This document shows, one piece after another, positions 19,450 through 29,072 of a stretch of DNA of 64,000 nucleotides. The number at the start of each line of letters is the position of its first letter. Position 1 is the stretch's first letter. The position numbers and the translations under genes are program-made. The stretch is from contig JASANZ010002215.1 in NCBI GenBank assembly GCA_030849805.1, positions 1-64,000 on the forward strand, given 5' to 3'. The DNA is from Sergeia podlipaevii (Eukaryota > Euglenozoa > Kinetoplastea > Trypanosomatida > Trypanosomatidae). The notes beneath the pieces are model-generated. The model had not been told where the DNA came from. It worked only from the letters and a program-made list of their open reading frames with translations, and did not search any database.

Positions 19450-19953
19450 ATGCCTGAGGACGCCAACAATGCCAACATCAACAAGGAGGCCGACAACGTT
19501 AAAGGTGGTGACGCGACGAGCTGGCTTGGTCTTGATCAGATCGACTGGGGTGGTGAGGCAGGTAAGTTTTACGAGTGCTGGAAGATCAACCCGTGCTGTG
19601 GCGCCCCTGACCCCGCGAAGATGCTCTGCTGCGTTGGGTGCTGGTGGTGCTGTGGGTGCTGCTCCATGTCGAAGCTCTTCGCGTCGTCGCTGAACCAGGA
19701 GTGCGCGCTCGTTCCCCATTGCCTGATGGCGTGTCTCCTTCCGTGCATTACGAGCCTTCTTGTGCGCACCAATCTCCGTAACCGTCTCGGCGTGCAGGGC
19801 AACATGGTTGGCGACTGCGTGTGTGTGTGTTGCTGTGGGTGCTGCGCTCAGTGCCAGGAGTGCCGCTCCGTGGGCACCCAGGAGTGGAACTTGCTGGAGC
19901 CCGCTTGGAAGACTCCAGAGATTGTCGCGCCTGAGATTATCTTTCTTCGTTAA
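19450..19953 (+). CDS. PLAC8-family Cys-rich protein (ama1-like)
   Basis: A 167-residue protein of the PLAC8 type: after a 33-residue polar N terminus comes FYECWKINPCCG, then clusters MLCCVGCWWCCGCC and VCVCCCGCCAQCQECRSV, separated by the hydrophobic LVPHCLMACLLPCITSLLV and the conserved RNRLGVQGN. PLAC8 proteins are small Cys-rich proteins, usually membrane-associated, and include plant cadmium-resistance and cell-number regulators. Trypanosomatid members are, as I recall, annotated as 'ama1 protein' and their biochemical role is unsettled. The start follows the acceptor at 19421 with a 28-nt 5' UTR. Its paralogue 1.9 kb upstream is broken, and a larger, more distant relative lies at 23379. 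Confidence 0.8.
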   Translation: MPEDANNANINKEADNVKGGDATSWLGLDQIDWGGEAGKFYECWKINPCCGAPDPAKMLCCVGCWWCCGCCSMSKLFASSLNQECALVPHCLMACLLPCITSLLVRTNLRNRLGVQGNMVGDCVCVCCCGCCAQCQECRSVGTQEWNLLEPAWKTPEIVAPEIIFLR

Positions 19954-21603
19954 GCGACTACCCTCTGAGTAGGCTCTGAGGTGTGTTGAGAGGGACGCTT
20001 GAAGGGAGGACTTAACGTTCCTTGGAGAGCTCTTTTTTTTATATCCTATGCTTATTTATACATTTACATATAGGCTATACTTATATTATCTTCTGTATCC
20101 GTGATATGAGCAGGTGGTGACCTTATATAAAGTCTACACGAGTTCTTTTTTTTGTGTGTGATTGAAACATGTATCTTAACAGTGACGTTGGCATTTAAGA
20201 ATAGGGATTTTGCATTTTTCATCTATATGCGCATGCTTACAAAGCTGATGTTCAATGCTCTGAAATCGCTAGTCTTTCTTGATGCCTGCCTTTTTTTCCT
20301 TTTCTCACTCCCATGTCTAGCATGGTACATACATATGTGCGTGCATGTTTGGAGGCAAAACTTTGTCTGTATGCAGTCTTAGTGTGGACGTATTAGGTAC
20401 CTCGTTTGTTATTATTATAATTTTTTAAGAAATGAAAGTCTTTTTACTGCCCTCCTATACCCCACTTGCTTATTGGAATCTTACCACCCAAGGCCTACAT
20501 ATACCAGACAGCGACTCAGCGCTGCTCTCCCGTGCAGATGCACATATGTGATGATCGTGAGGGAGCGTAGCTAAGCCGGATGTAGCTGCATCATTGCGGC
20601 TTATCGTCCTGGACAGCATCGCAAATAAATGTCACTTTAAAAATGCTATTTTTTTTTGGTAGAAAAATGAAACTTACATCAACGACGGCGGAGAAAGGGA
20701 TCTGCTTGCAAAAAGGTCCCTTGTGAGTAAAGCGGCTACTAATGCACCTATCGTTTAACTGCTCACTGACATGTATTTTGCGCGCTCATGTTCTCGTGTT
20801 CTCTATTGCGGCTTTATCCCTGTTTTTTTTTTCTTTTTACGGCTCTTTACAATATAGAAAAGGTTACATTGTCTTCAAAATATACAGATAGCAAATACAG
20901 CCAACCCATACGAGGAGCATCGGCTCGTGATGGCTCTATACTTATGAGATGATACTACTACTTGTGAAGGCTCATTACGTGAAACTTGATCAACAAGAGT
21001 TTTGTAAATTGTTGTCGTAGATCACACCTGCTTCTCTTCCTTTTGCATTGCCACATCCCAGAGCTTATACATTTCCGTTAAGGGTGTGAGGATGCTACTG
21101 TTGATCGATGCTGCATTTATATCGTTCCAAATGGAACCTGCCTGCTCGTTGAATTGCTGATTTTCAGTGTGTATTTTTCTTCTTCGCCCTGCTGTGTTCC
21201 TGTCAAAGTTCCGTGTCTGACATGAACAGTTCTTAACTACATATTCCAGTCGTTCTTTTTCCGTTTGTCTGTTTGCTTGCAGAACTTAAGGAGAAGAAGA
21301 AAAAAGCGTGTATACAAAAAGCTCTGCATGCTTTGGTGGAGTGGGCGTGTGTATTGAGATTGGGGGGATACGTCTGTGTGTGTGTGCAACGATGATGGAA
21401 ATGGATCATTTTATTACTATTATCGCAGTGTTTCCCCTTTTCTTATTTATATGCATATTCTCTTCTTCTCTTCTTCTACCACACTAGTGTTGTTGCAGTG
21501 CTGAGTGAAGAGTACACCATACAGCAAGGGTATCATAGGGTACTGCGGTGTACGCAAGACTGTAGTATTGCTCTTTTAAACATATATAAAGCGAAAGCAA
21601 CGC
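19954..21603 (+). other. 1.65-kb gene-free spacer
   Basis: No convincing protein gene. Most of it is AT-rich, but 20490-20625 is more balanced in composition and rich in inverted repeats (listed separately). A (TG)n stretch occurs near 21371-21384. The NUDIX gene follows after AG-containing sequence near 21590. Confidence 0.6.
20500..20625 (+). ncRNA. Candidate structured RNA or hairpin cluster
   Basis: The strongest hairpin pairs TAAGCCG (20572-20578) with CGGCTTA (20597-20603), and inside it GATGT with GCATC around an AGCT loop. Upstream, CTCCC (about 20527-20531) can pair with GGGAG (20561-20565), and GTGC-AGAT-GCAC forms a small hairpin between. TAGCTAAGCCGG (20568-20579) fits the tRNA A-box consensus, but no B box or acceptor stem follows. 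This could be a snoRNA, another small RNA or a UTR structure; I cannot tell which. Confidence 0.2.
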
Positions 21604-22638
21604 ATGATGCGCAGCGTTCTCGGTCGCCATCACCTATTGTTTTTCCCCTTAAGCGGGGTCCAGATCGAACGCCATGAGAAGGCGCGTAAGCAGGAAGGAT
21701 TTCTAGCTACTCGGCTTGCTGCGGCTGCCAAGCCTATGGTGGTTATTCTTCAGGGAGATGGCGATACTGTGTTGGTGAGGTCTGGTACTTGGCTGCACCC
21801 ACTTTCTTCCAGCGAGTGTGATCATGCCGCTCGCCTTCTCGACGCAACTACTGCGGTGTATGTTGGTGAAGACACAGCACAACGAAACGTGTTTGCGACG
21901 TGTGAGGACAATATTACCCCAGAGTTTATTCAGCTCTGTAAACCGATGCACTCACGTGTACTACTGGCGGACATGAACGCCGGAACAGAGGCGGAGTGTG
22001 GTCTGCTAGGGCTCTCCATCGAGATGCTGCGCTGGACTCGGAGATGCAGGTACTGCCCTACGTGTGGAGGCTTTACAGTGCCCACACAGCTTGGCTTGAC
22101 GCGCAAGTGCGAGGCGTGCGCGTGCACACAATACCCTCAAGTGAATCCCGCGATGATTGTGGCAGTGCTAGACGGACGTGGAAACGTCATTTTGGGTGAG
22201 CGTGCGCAGCAGCGGAACTACTTGAGGGATGAGCCGAAGGGAGGGGAGGCGCCATCAAAACCGAAGCCCAAACCGTGGCGCACAATACTTGCAGGGTATG
22301 TCTCGCACGGGGAGTCCATGGAGGAAGCAGTGTGCCGTGAGGTCATGGAGGAATCAGCAGCGCGAGTGACGTCCGTGCGCTATGTCGGTTCCCAGCCGTG
22401 GCCCTGGCCACATCAGTTGATGGGATGCTACTATGCTCTAGCAGACTCTAGTCTTGAACTGCATGCAGAGGAGGACGAGATGGCGAGTGTGGCGTGGACC
22501 TCCAAGGAGGACGTGCGACGCGCACTAGCTGGTGAGCACCCCGACTTTGTCGTCCCCCCTGCCTTTACTGCCGCACACGTGTTACTGAGGGAGTGGGTTG
22601 AGGGGCGAATCGCCGACGATGGCTCTCCAGTTTGCTAG
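21604..22638 (+). CDS. NudC-type NADH pyrophosphatase (Nudix hydrolase)
   Basis: The 344-residue protein has the architecture of NudC/NUDT12: an N-terminal domain, a zinc ribbon (RYCPTCGG and RKCEAC, C-x2-C pairs), QVNPAMIVAVL leading into the catalytic domain, a Nudix box AGYVSHGESMEEAVCREVME plus EESAARV (GX5EX7REXXEEX pattern), and SQPWPWPHQLM, the signature just downstream that distinguishes NADH pyrophosphatases. These enzymes hydrolyse NAD(H) to NMN(H) and AMP, and remove NAD caps from RNA. No C-terminal peroxisomal tripeptide is present (the end is SPVC), so a cytosolic or mitochondrial site is possible; the N terminus is basic and hydrophobic (MMRSVLGRHHLLFFPL). ATG 21604 is followed at once by a second ATG, and either may be used. 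Confidence 0.88.
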   Translation: MMRSVLGRHHLLFFPLSGVQIERHEKARKQEGFLATRLAAAAKPMVVILQGDGDTVLVRSGTWLHPLSSSECDHAARLLDATTAVYVGEDTAQRNVFATCEDNITPEFIQLCKPMHSRVLLADMNAGTEAECGLLGLSIEMLRWTRRCRYCPTCGGFTVPTQLGLTRKCEACACTQYPQVNPAMIVAVLDGRGNVILGERAQQRNYLRDEPKGGEAPSKPKPKPWRTILAGYVSHGESMEEAVCREVMEESAARVTSVRYVGSQPWPWPHQLMGCYYALADSSLELHAEEDEMASVAWTSKEDVRRALAGEHPDFVVPPAFTAAHVLLREWVEGRIADDGSPVC

Positions 22639-23378
22639 TAAGCGAAGGATATCACTGAGAGAGACAGTTATGATTGTTATGATTATTGTTTATAACAATT
22701 TTTGTATTTATCGCAGAAGTGCATATACGTGCTTCATGGTTTTTTTTTCTTTGCGTTTATATTACTTGTGGTTTGTTGCTGTGGAGATGCTGTGAAAGCA
22801 TGAGCGACCGATATCATGGTTTATTATTTATATTTAACTATGTTTGCTGTAGCGCTGTTATGCAGCATTTCATTCATTTGAACAATAAGTGTGTCTCATT
22901 GCGGCTTGCTTCTTCCTCCTTTTTTAATCATGAAAATGGCACTCCTCTTGCTTGCTACTACTACTTTTTTTTTCTTTTCTTTCTCTCTCTATATATACAT
23001 ATATTGAAGTGGTGAAGCAACGAATAACACATCCAAAGAAACAAAAATAAACTGTAAGTTGTGTATTGTGGTGGTGGTGTGCGACACAAATATACGGCAT
23101 CAACAGTGCTCTATTTGTTTTCCTCCATTCGTTACTAGCGTTAGGTTGTGACCTTTTTTTTTCTCTTGTCATAGTGCACCAGCTGCATTCATATCAAACT
23201 GGCGGAGGAGGGCAATTTTTATTCATAGAGAAATAGTTTTTTTTTCTTTGAGACATTTTAACTGTTCTTCACTTGTATTTATTTTAGATTTTTATAAGCT
23301 TGTGTGTCTTTTTGTAGAATCTTGCTCGCATATTTTTAGTGTCTTTTCATTATCGTGTAGAAGTGTTTAGGTAGAAAA
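22639..23378 (+). other. AT-rich spacer
   Basis: No gene. Several T-tract plus AG pairs occur, the last being a GTGTAG at about 23360 just before the next ATG. Confidence 0.55.
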
Positions 23379-23872
23379 ATGTCATATGGACCTCCAGGAA
23401 GACAGTCGCCGCCGCAGCCGCAGAGACAACAAGGTTATGGCTATGCCTCCGGTGGAATGAACCCCCAGTATAGCGGCAACTACTCTCTCTCTAGTAGAGG
23501 CCCCAATCCTCCCCAACGGCAACAGCAGTACTATGCTCAGCAGCAACAATACAACCGCCAGCAGCAGCAGCAATATTATTCACAGCAGCAAAGACGTCCT
23601 CAGCAACAGCAGCAGCAACCGAGAAGTCAAAAGCAGCTGAGCAGCGTAAGTGGTGCTGGCGGGAGTCAAGGTGAATACTATTACTATTATACAATGCCTG
23701 ACGGGTCTATCAGCTACGCCCCAGCACCAGCAAGCGAATATGAGCAGCAGTATAGTCTAACTGACGCTGGCGGGCTCCAGCCTGGCGAGCAACCCACTGG
23801 CTATATGGAGCCTGGCTACGGCGAGAGTGCGGCCTATGCTTCAGCGCAGGAGCAGCCTTCATTGGTTAAGCG

Positions 23873-23905
<33 letters not shown>

Positions 23906-24626
23906 ACAACAGCAACAGCAACGACAACAGCAACAGCAACAACAACAACAACAACAGCAACAACCCAGCTACTACTATGACCCTGTCACTCAGTCCTACT
24001 ACTATTATGACTACAGTAGCCCTGCTGATGCTGACGCCTCCAGACAGGCCTACGCGCAGCAGTACATGGGGGCAAACACTGCTATGCCAAGCGGTGAGGT
24101 CGGTTCATATATGCCTCCTAGGACGGAGAAGGACGTTTTAAAATGGGAAGGTAACATCGACTGGACCACGAACATGTGCGGGTCCTGCTGCAAGGCTCCG
24201 TGCTACTGCTTTGGGTCGTGCTTATGTCCGTGGTGCCTTGTGGGAGCACAGCGCAAGCAGTTGCTCAACAATAAGTGGAGCCAGTACATATGCTGTGCTG
24301 GACTGTGTGGGAAGTGTCACTGCTGTGGAGGAGAGTGCTGCTCAAACAATGATGGTTGTGGCATGTGCATGGAGGCTGTCTTCTGCCTGCCGTGCGCGGT
24401 GCATGCCAATCGGTACATGTTGATGCAGAGATACAACCTGAAGCAGGGCGGGTGTGACGAATGCGTTGCTGATATGTCGTGCGTGTGTGGCATTTGCCGG
24501 TGCTTTAGCTCTTGGGCAAGTCGACTGTGCGATGTGTGGTACATCGTGGTTTACCCCTGGGCAATTACGCAGAATTGTCATGAACTCAGCGTTCGCACAC
24601 ATCCCGAGAAGACGCAGATGCGGTGA
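23379..24626 (+). CDS. Gln/Tyr-rich protein with C-terminal PLAC8-like Cys-rich domain
   Basis: A 415-residue protein in two parts. Residues 1 to about 225 are low complexity, built from Gln, Tyr, Ser, Gly and Pro, with a near-pure CAG/CAA run at 23869-23965 and YYYYY-type Tyr stretches; this composition is prion-like. From about residue 255 comes a Cys-dense domain: WEGNIDWTTNMCGSCC, then CYCFGSCLCPWC, AGLCGKCHCCGGECC, MCMEAVFCLPCAVHANRYML and CVADMSCVCGICRC. IDW followed by a Cys block mirrors the PLAC8-like genes at 17516 and 19450, and the CLPC..HANR segment is PLAC8-like. The gene lies 3.4 kb downstream of the intact small paralogue. Function is unknown; membrane association and phase separation are possible inferences. 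Confidence 0.7.
23869..23965 (+). repeat. CAG/CAA trinucleotide run encoding polyglutamine
   Basis: About 30 codons are CAG or CAA, interrupted by a single CGA (Arg). The CAG/CAA mixture suggests an old run or selection against slippage. It lies inside the N-terminal half of the PLAC8-like protein. Confidence 0.9.
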
Positions 24627-25636
24627 GTTATGGAAGGTAACGGCCAAGTCCGTGTTCTGTATACATGTGTGTGCATATCTGTGGGTACGGCAGTTAGCTA
24701 TCATGCGCGTTAAATCATATATTTGCTGTTGGTGTAGGGTTTGCTGTGTTAGTATTTTTTTTTTTCTTGGTACGTACGTTTCTCCTCCTGTATTATTGCT
24801 ATTGCGCAGATTTCTCTTTTGTGTTGGTACTTTTCTCTTGTTCCCCTTTTTCTCTTACACCTATCTGTTTGCATCTTTTTATGTGGTTGGGACATATAGT
24901 GCCACACAGGACGAGCACTCTTAGAATTTTTTTTCTTACAGCATAAAGATTATTGACAGTTGATTAGAGGTTGCATTTTTTTTTCCTTGCTGTTTCTTTA
25001 TATATTATGCATGCGTTCAAACATACATTGCACGTATCACTACTGTATCTACATAAGTTGGTCGAAAGCTAGAGACCTGGCTCATATATATTTATATTTG
25101 TTCTACGGCTACTGCCGGATGCCTGTATCTGCGTATAGTTGACAACTGAGTTACTTTTGTTTTTTTACTTCTCTGTTTATTGTCGAAGGAGGTTCTTATG
25201 AATTCTTTATAGTTATTGCTTCGCTTCGCCTCTGTACTGTTCCTACTAAATTGGTGTGCATTTCCTTTTTTGAGATGCTGAGCTTATTGTTAGACGTGCT
25301 TTTTTTTCTTACTGACGATGTGTTCGACTACAACTTAGACACCTTTCATTTTCTCCGCTCTCTGGAATTAGTATTACGCTTGCGCGCTTTCTACGTATCA
25401 ACTTTGTTCTTTTTCCCCCATTTTCTTTATTTTCTTCAATTGGCGTCATGTGCGCTTTGAAGAAACCCGTTTACTGTGTGCATTCTTGGCATTCTTTTTT
25501 TTTTTCTTTATTTGCTCTCCTCATTTTTTTCCATGATATCAATCTCAACTAGCAATTGCGGTGCCTTATACAGAGTGTCCTCCGGGTGATTGTAATATGT
25601 CAACGTAATACTTGTGTAGTACCCATTACTACCTAT
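24627..25636 (+). other. T-rich spacer upstream of the SDR gene
   Basis: No gene. Possible acceptors for the next gene are AG 25551-25552, after a T11-rich tract, and AG 25618-25619. If the first is used, a four-codon upstream ORF (ATG 25597 to TAA 25608) lies in the 5' UTR. Confidence 0.55.
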
Positions 25637-26917
25637 ATGCTGCGCATCTGGAACTGCTATCTACCTCTAAGCGCGCTCAAGCTCTCGGAGCTTACTGCCG
25701 GCACGTCGCAGATCTTTCTTCTCTCGTTGCTAGCGCTCATTGTGGGCCGCTGGCATACTCTGAATGCGATTCCGGCACTTATGGCGTATGTTGCCGGCAT
25801 GTGTTACATCCAAAGACGACTTGCATCTGGGCTTCCTCTGCGGTATTCCTCTCTGCGGAGCTGGCGCTGCAGCTCAAGCAACTTTCGCCGCACTTCCCAG
25901 TTTAAGCGGCACGCATTGGAGGGCTGTGATGCTCACACCAACAAGATAAGGCCCTATGCGGTGATCACGGGAGGAGAGCGTGGCATCGGCTTCCACGTAG
26001 CTCAGCAGTTGGCTCTAGAGGGATTTGAATTGATACTGTGCTGCCCCTTTGTCGCTGAAGCTCAACGAGCAGTGGAGAAAATAGAGAAGTCGATAGCACG
26101 CAGACAGGCCAGAGGGTCAAAAGAAGGGGAGCAGCAGCGGTCTTGCAGTAAGAGGTGTGACTGCGTGCAACCCGTGGTTCATTTTATCGAGCTCAATCTG
26201 GCCGACGAGGCAAGCGTGCGGAAGTGTGCTGAGAGCATTGCTGTTCTCACTCCCCGTGTTCATATTTTGATCAACAATGCAGGCATTCTTTCATACAGCG
26301 GTGCGACGCGCCACACCAACAGCCGTGGTGATGAGCTTGTTGTCGCCGTCAATTTCCTTGGCCCTGTTTTGTTAACTGAGTTGCTGCTGGCGCGAGGTGT
26401 ATTCAACGGTGGTGCTTCACGTATTATTAATGTGTCCTCACTCATGATGCTAGATGCTTGTGTGCCTCGTGGGTGGACTGCCCTCGACGCACTTCGCTTA
26501 AATTGCAGCGGACAGTTGTCTTTAAGCTGTGAACATGATCGTGCTGACGCTGGAATGGAAAACGGGAACTACAGCCTTTCTAAGCTACTTCTTGTCTGCT
26601 ACACTCGTGATCTTGCATTGCGGTTGCACGGGAGTGGCATCACTGTTGCTACCCTGCATCCTGGCGTGGTGTTCACCGCGATCTATGACCACTGGGGCGT
26701 ATGGTCGCACTTGATGCGGTGGGTCATGCGAACCGTCTTTAAGTTTCCCGGCGAAGGAGCGGAGGTGGTACTGTTTTGTGCGTTGGCCGATGGGATATCA
26801 GAGGGCAGTTTCTATGCAGACTGCAAGTGCCGTGATTCGGTTGTATCACCTCTTGCTGGGAATGTCGAACTCAGCGCGGAAATCACCAAATTTGTCAAGA
26901 AGCACTTTTGCCTCTGA
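25637..26917 (+). CDS. Membrane-anchored short-chain dehydrogenase/reductase (retinol dehydrogenase-like)
   Basis: A 426-residue NAD(P)-dependent oxidoreductase. About 85 N-terminal residues hold two hydrophobic segments (SQIFLLSLLALIVGRW near 25-45 and IPALMAYVAGMCY after it), probably anchoring it to the ER or another membrane. The Rossmann domain follows: TGGERGIG (residue about 110), INNAGIL (about 211), NVSSLM with the catalytic Ser (about 265) and YSLSK with the catalytic Tyr and Lys (about 311), then HPGVV. The layout resembles retinol dehydrogenase/WWOX-like SDRs, but the substrate cannot be read from sequence. A Lys/Arg-rich insertion (ARRQARGSKEGEQQ) sits after the second Rossmann strand. 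The frame is open upstream to 25556 without an ATG, so 25637 is the start. Confidence 0.85.
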   Translation: MLRIWNCYLPLSALKLSELTAGTSQIFLLSLLALIVGRWHTLNAIPALMAYVAGMCYIQRRLASGLPLRYSSLRSWRCSSSNFRRTSQFKRHALEGCDAHTNKIRPYAVITGGERGIGFHVAQQLALEGFELILCCPFVAEAQRAVEKIEKSIARRQARGSKEGEQQRSCSKRCDCVQPVVHFIELNLADEASVRKCAESIAVLTPRVHILINNAGILSYSGATRHTNSRGDELVVAVNFLGPVLLTELLLARGVFNGGASRIINVSSLMMLDACVPRGWTALDALRLNCSGQLSLSCEHDRADAGMENGNYSLSKLLLVCYTRDLALRLHGSGITVATLHPGVVFTAIYDHWGVWSHLMRWVMRTVFKFPGEGAEVVLFCALADGISEGSFYADCKCRDSVVSPLAGNVELSAEITKFVKKHFCL

Positions 26918-27375
26918 GGAGTCTCTCCTTTTCTCTTCTGTATGAAAGGAAGTTCATTCTTACTAAGCATATATATATATATATATATTTAAAAATTCAT
27001 GCAGGCGATTATCATTCTTAGACAAACTGAAATATGGATATTTTTTTCTCCATCATTATTATGTGTATGCGTGTGTTTTGCGACCGAGTTGGAAGTGTAA
27101 TTAACCCCTGATTTTTTACTCTATTATGCTCTGTCCATAACTGTATTCAAATCTCGTAGTGAATATATGCTACTCAGTCTGCTGCAAAATGAAGAACAAC
27201 TATTTTTGAATTGAGCGTTCCTAATTAATTTTAACGAAAGATATGTAATCCTTGAATCACTCTTTTTTTATAACGTGTGTTTTCTATTAGATACTTGTAT
27301 GCTCTACCACAAACCCTTCATCTTCTTTTTCCTTGCAAACAGCCTTGATAGCCACTCAAGCATCTCATATCAAAT
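26918..27375 (+). other. Spacer with (TA)n and Nopp140 acceptor
   Basis: No gene. A (TA)10 tract occurs at 26969-26989. A TCTTCTTTTTCCTTG tract with AG at 27341-27342 is the acceptor for the next gene. Confidence 0.6.
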
Positions 27376-28263
27376 ATGTCCTCTGCAGTCAATGCACTAG
27401 TGAAGGAGTACCTTGATACCGCGTACCCTCAGGTCAGCAAGGCTTTGGAGCGCGACGCCTCAGTTGATAGCCGGAAGCGCAAGCGTGCATTTGGTGCGCA
27501 GACGCTTGACGTTGTTCTCTCCAAGTACTATGATAAGTCAAGGGACGATGGCAATTCCGATGAGGACGAACCTCCACACAAGGTTGCCAAGAAGACTTCC
27601 CCCAAGCTCGCCGCCAAGAAGGCTCCCATCCCCGACTCTTCCGACGACGACGAACCCGTGAAGAAGCCTGTGGCGGCCAAGAAGTCTTCCCCCAAGGCCT
27701 CCCCCAAGCTCGCCGCCAAGAAGGCCCCCATCCCCGACTCTTCCGACGACGACGAACCCGTGAAGAAGCCTGTGGTCGCAAAGAAGTCTTCCCCCAAGGC
27801 CTCCCCCAAGCTCGCCGCCAAGAAGGCCCCCATCCCCGACTCTTCCGACGATGATGAACCCGTGAAGAAACCTGTGGCGGCAAAGCGACCTGTTGCTGCG
27901 ATGGAATCTGATGATGACGCGGCGCCTGTTCGCAAGGTCACTCGTAACGAAGAGTCTAACCAGAACAGGAACAACTTCAATGGTAATCAGCGGCGCGGTG
28001 GGGCGGCTCCTCTTCGTAATGAGGATGGCAGCTTCAGGCGCTTCCAGCGTATTGATGTGAATGCTGTTCAGTTCCATGCTGACGCACTTCGAGACAACTC
28101 CCCTCGTGATGAGCACCTGGTGCTTCGTCAGAACCAGGAGATGATGCGGGCTAAGGGAAAGGACTTCAACAAGCTGAAGCAGAAGAACAAGGGCAAATTT
28201 TACGGTGCCGGCGTTGACCTCACCGTACGATCCTATCAGTTCCCCTCCAGCGATGACGACTAA
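27376..28263 (+). CDS. NOPP140: Nopp140/SRP40-type nucleolar phosphoprotein
   Basis: A 295-residue homologue of Nopp140 (yeast Srp40), a nucleolar and Cajal-body chaperone of box C/D and H/ACA snoRNPs. The N terminus (NALVKEYLDTAYPQVSKALE) resembles the LisH element of Nopp140. The centre alternates acidic Ser clusters (DSSDDDE, casein kinase 2 targets in the family) with Lys/Ala/Pro stretches, including three nearly identical 34-residue repeats. The C terminus is the SRP40 domain: FRRFQRIDVNAVQFHADALR, GKDFNKLKQKNKGKF and a VDLTVRSYQF end. It is short compared with mammalian Nopp140 (about 700) but near the size of Srp40. The 33-nt 5' UTR begins at AG 27342. Confidence 0.9.
   Translation: MSSAVNALVKEYLDTAYPQVSKALERDASVDSRKRKRAFGAQTLDVVLSKYYDKSRDDGNSDEDEPPHKVAKKTSPKLAAKKAPIPDSSDDDEPVKKPVAAKKSSPKASPKLAAKKAPIPDSSDDDEPVKKPVVAKKSSPKASPKLAAKKAPIPDSSDDDEPVKKPVAAKRPVAAMESDDDAAPVRKVTRNEESNQNRNNFNGNQRRGGAAPLRNEDGSFRRFQRIDVNAVQFHADALRDNSPRDEHLVLRQNQEMMRAKGKDFNKLKQKNKGKFYGAGVDLTVRSYQFPSSDDD
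27598..27888 (+). repeat. Three 102-bp tandem repeats inside Nopp140
   Basis: The units begin at 27598, 27700 and 27802, each encoding SPKLAAKKAPIPDSSDDDE followed by PVKKPVAAKK and a Ser/Pro/Lys linker. Identity is near complete, including at silent sites, so they were duplicated or converted recently. The third unit is truncated at the linker. Confidence 0.95.
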
Positions 28264-29072
28264 CGAGGGGGGGGGAAGGGAAAAAGTGAGAGGATGGCCG
28301 AAACCGGGCGAGGCGGAGGAGTAGTCGGGCCATGTGCGTGCGTGTATCTTGTGCGAAATGGTACTGCGTGTGGGCGGTGGAATAGCGCTGCACTGCATCC
28401 CACTTCTTTTGTTGTTCATATATTTTCTGTGATAGTACGTAATAAAGCCGCTTAATCTAAAGAAAGATATCTATCTCTCTATCTATCAGTGTTTCTGTAG
28501 CTGTCTGAGTAATACTTCTTCTCTATCTAAAAGAGAAGAGACGGGAAAAAAAAATGGTGAAGTCACGCTTTTTTTTGTTTTTGTTTGCAGACCCGCAATA
28601 GCAAAACGATGCCCATTTCATCACAATAGGAATAAGGGCCGGAGTCTTAGTGCCCAGAGCATTTTTTTTTTTTTTTTTGCGGCTGTCTGGAAGAAAACAA
28701 TGAATACGTGCTTTATGCACAGGTGCTGTTGTTGGGTGCTACCCTGATGGCCATGTTGCTCTGTCCCTCATGTCTCTCTCTCTCTCTCTATTTCCTCCCT
28801 ATTTTTTTTTCCTGTGTCAGTGCTCTTGTTTATAACTGCATTTTACACGTGTTCCAGGACAGCAAGCAACGTAGTTGAAAGGCAATACATATACAGTTTT
28901 GTAGCATCTTTTTCCCCCATTTTCTCGCATTTCCTTCAAAGATTGTGTTCTTTTTTTTTTTTTTGCATATTTTTACTATAAGGGGTTTCTTCACCGCTTT
29001 TTTCAAACACAATTATTCATTTGTGTTTATTTATTTATTTTGCCGTAGGGTGACAAGGCACACTTCTACTAT
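28264..29072 (+). other. T-rich spacer
   Basis: No gene. A T16 run occurs at about 28662-28678, simple TCTA/TCTC repeats at about 28468-28490 and 28770-28790, and an acceptor AG at 29047-29048. Confidence 0.55.

Noticed and set aside
20561..20630. tRNA gene suggested by GGGAGCG followed by an A-box-like string and a GCTA/TAGC D stem
   Set aside because: No anticodon stem, B box or pairing acceptor 3' end can be found.
27538..28419. 293-codon frame antisense to the Nopp140 gene
   Set aside because: It mirrors the Lys/Asp/Ser repeats, on the strand opposite to all genes, and the sense protein has a clear SRP40 domain.
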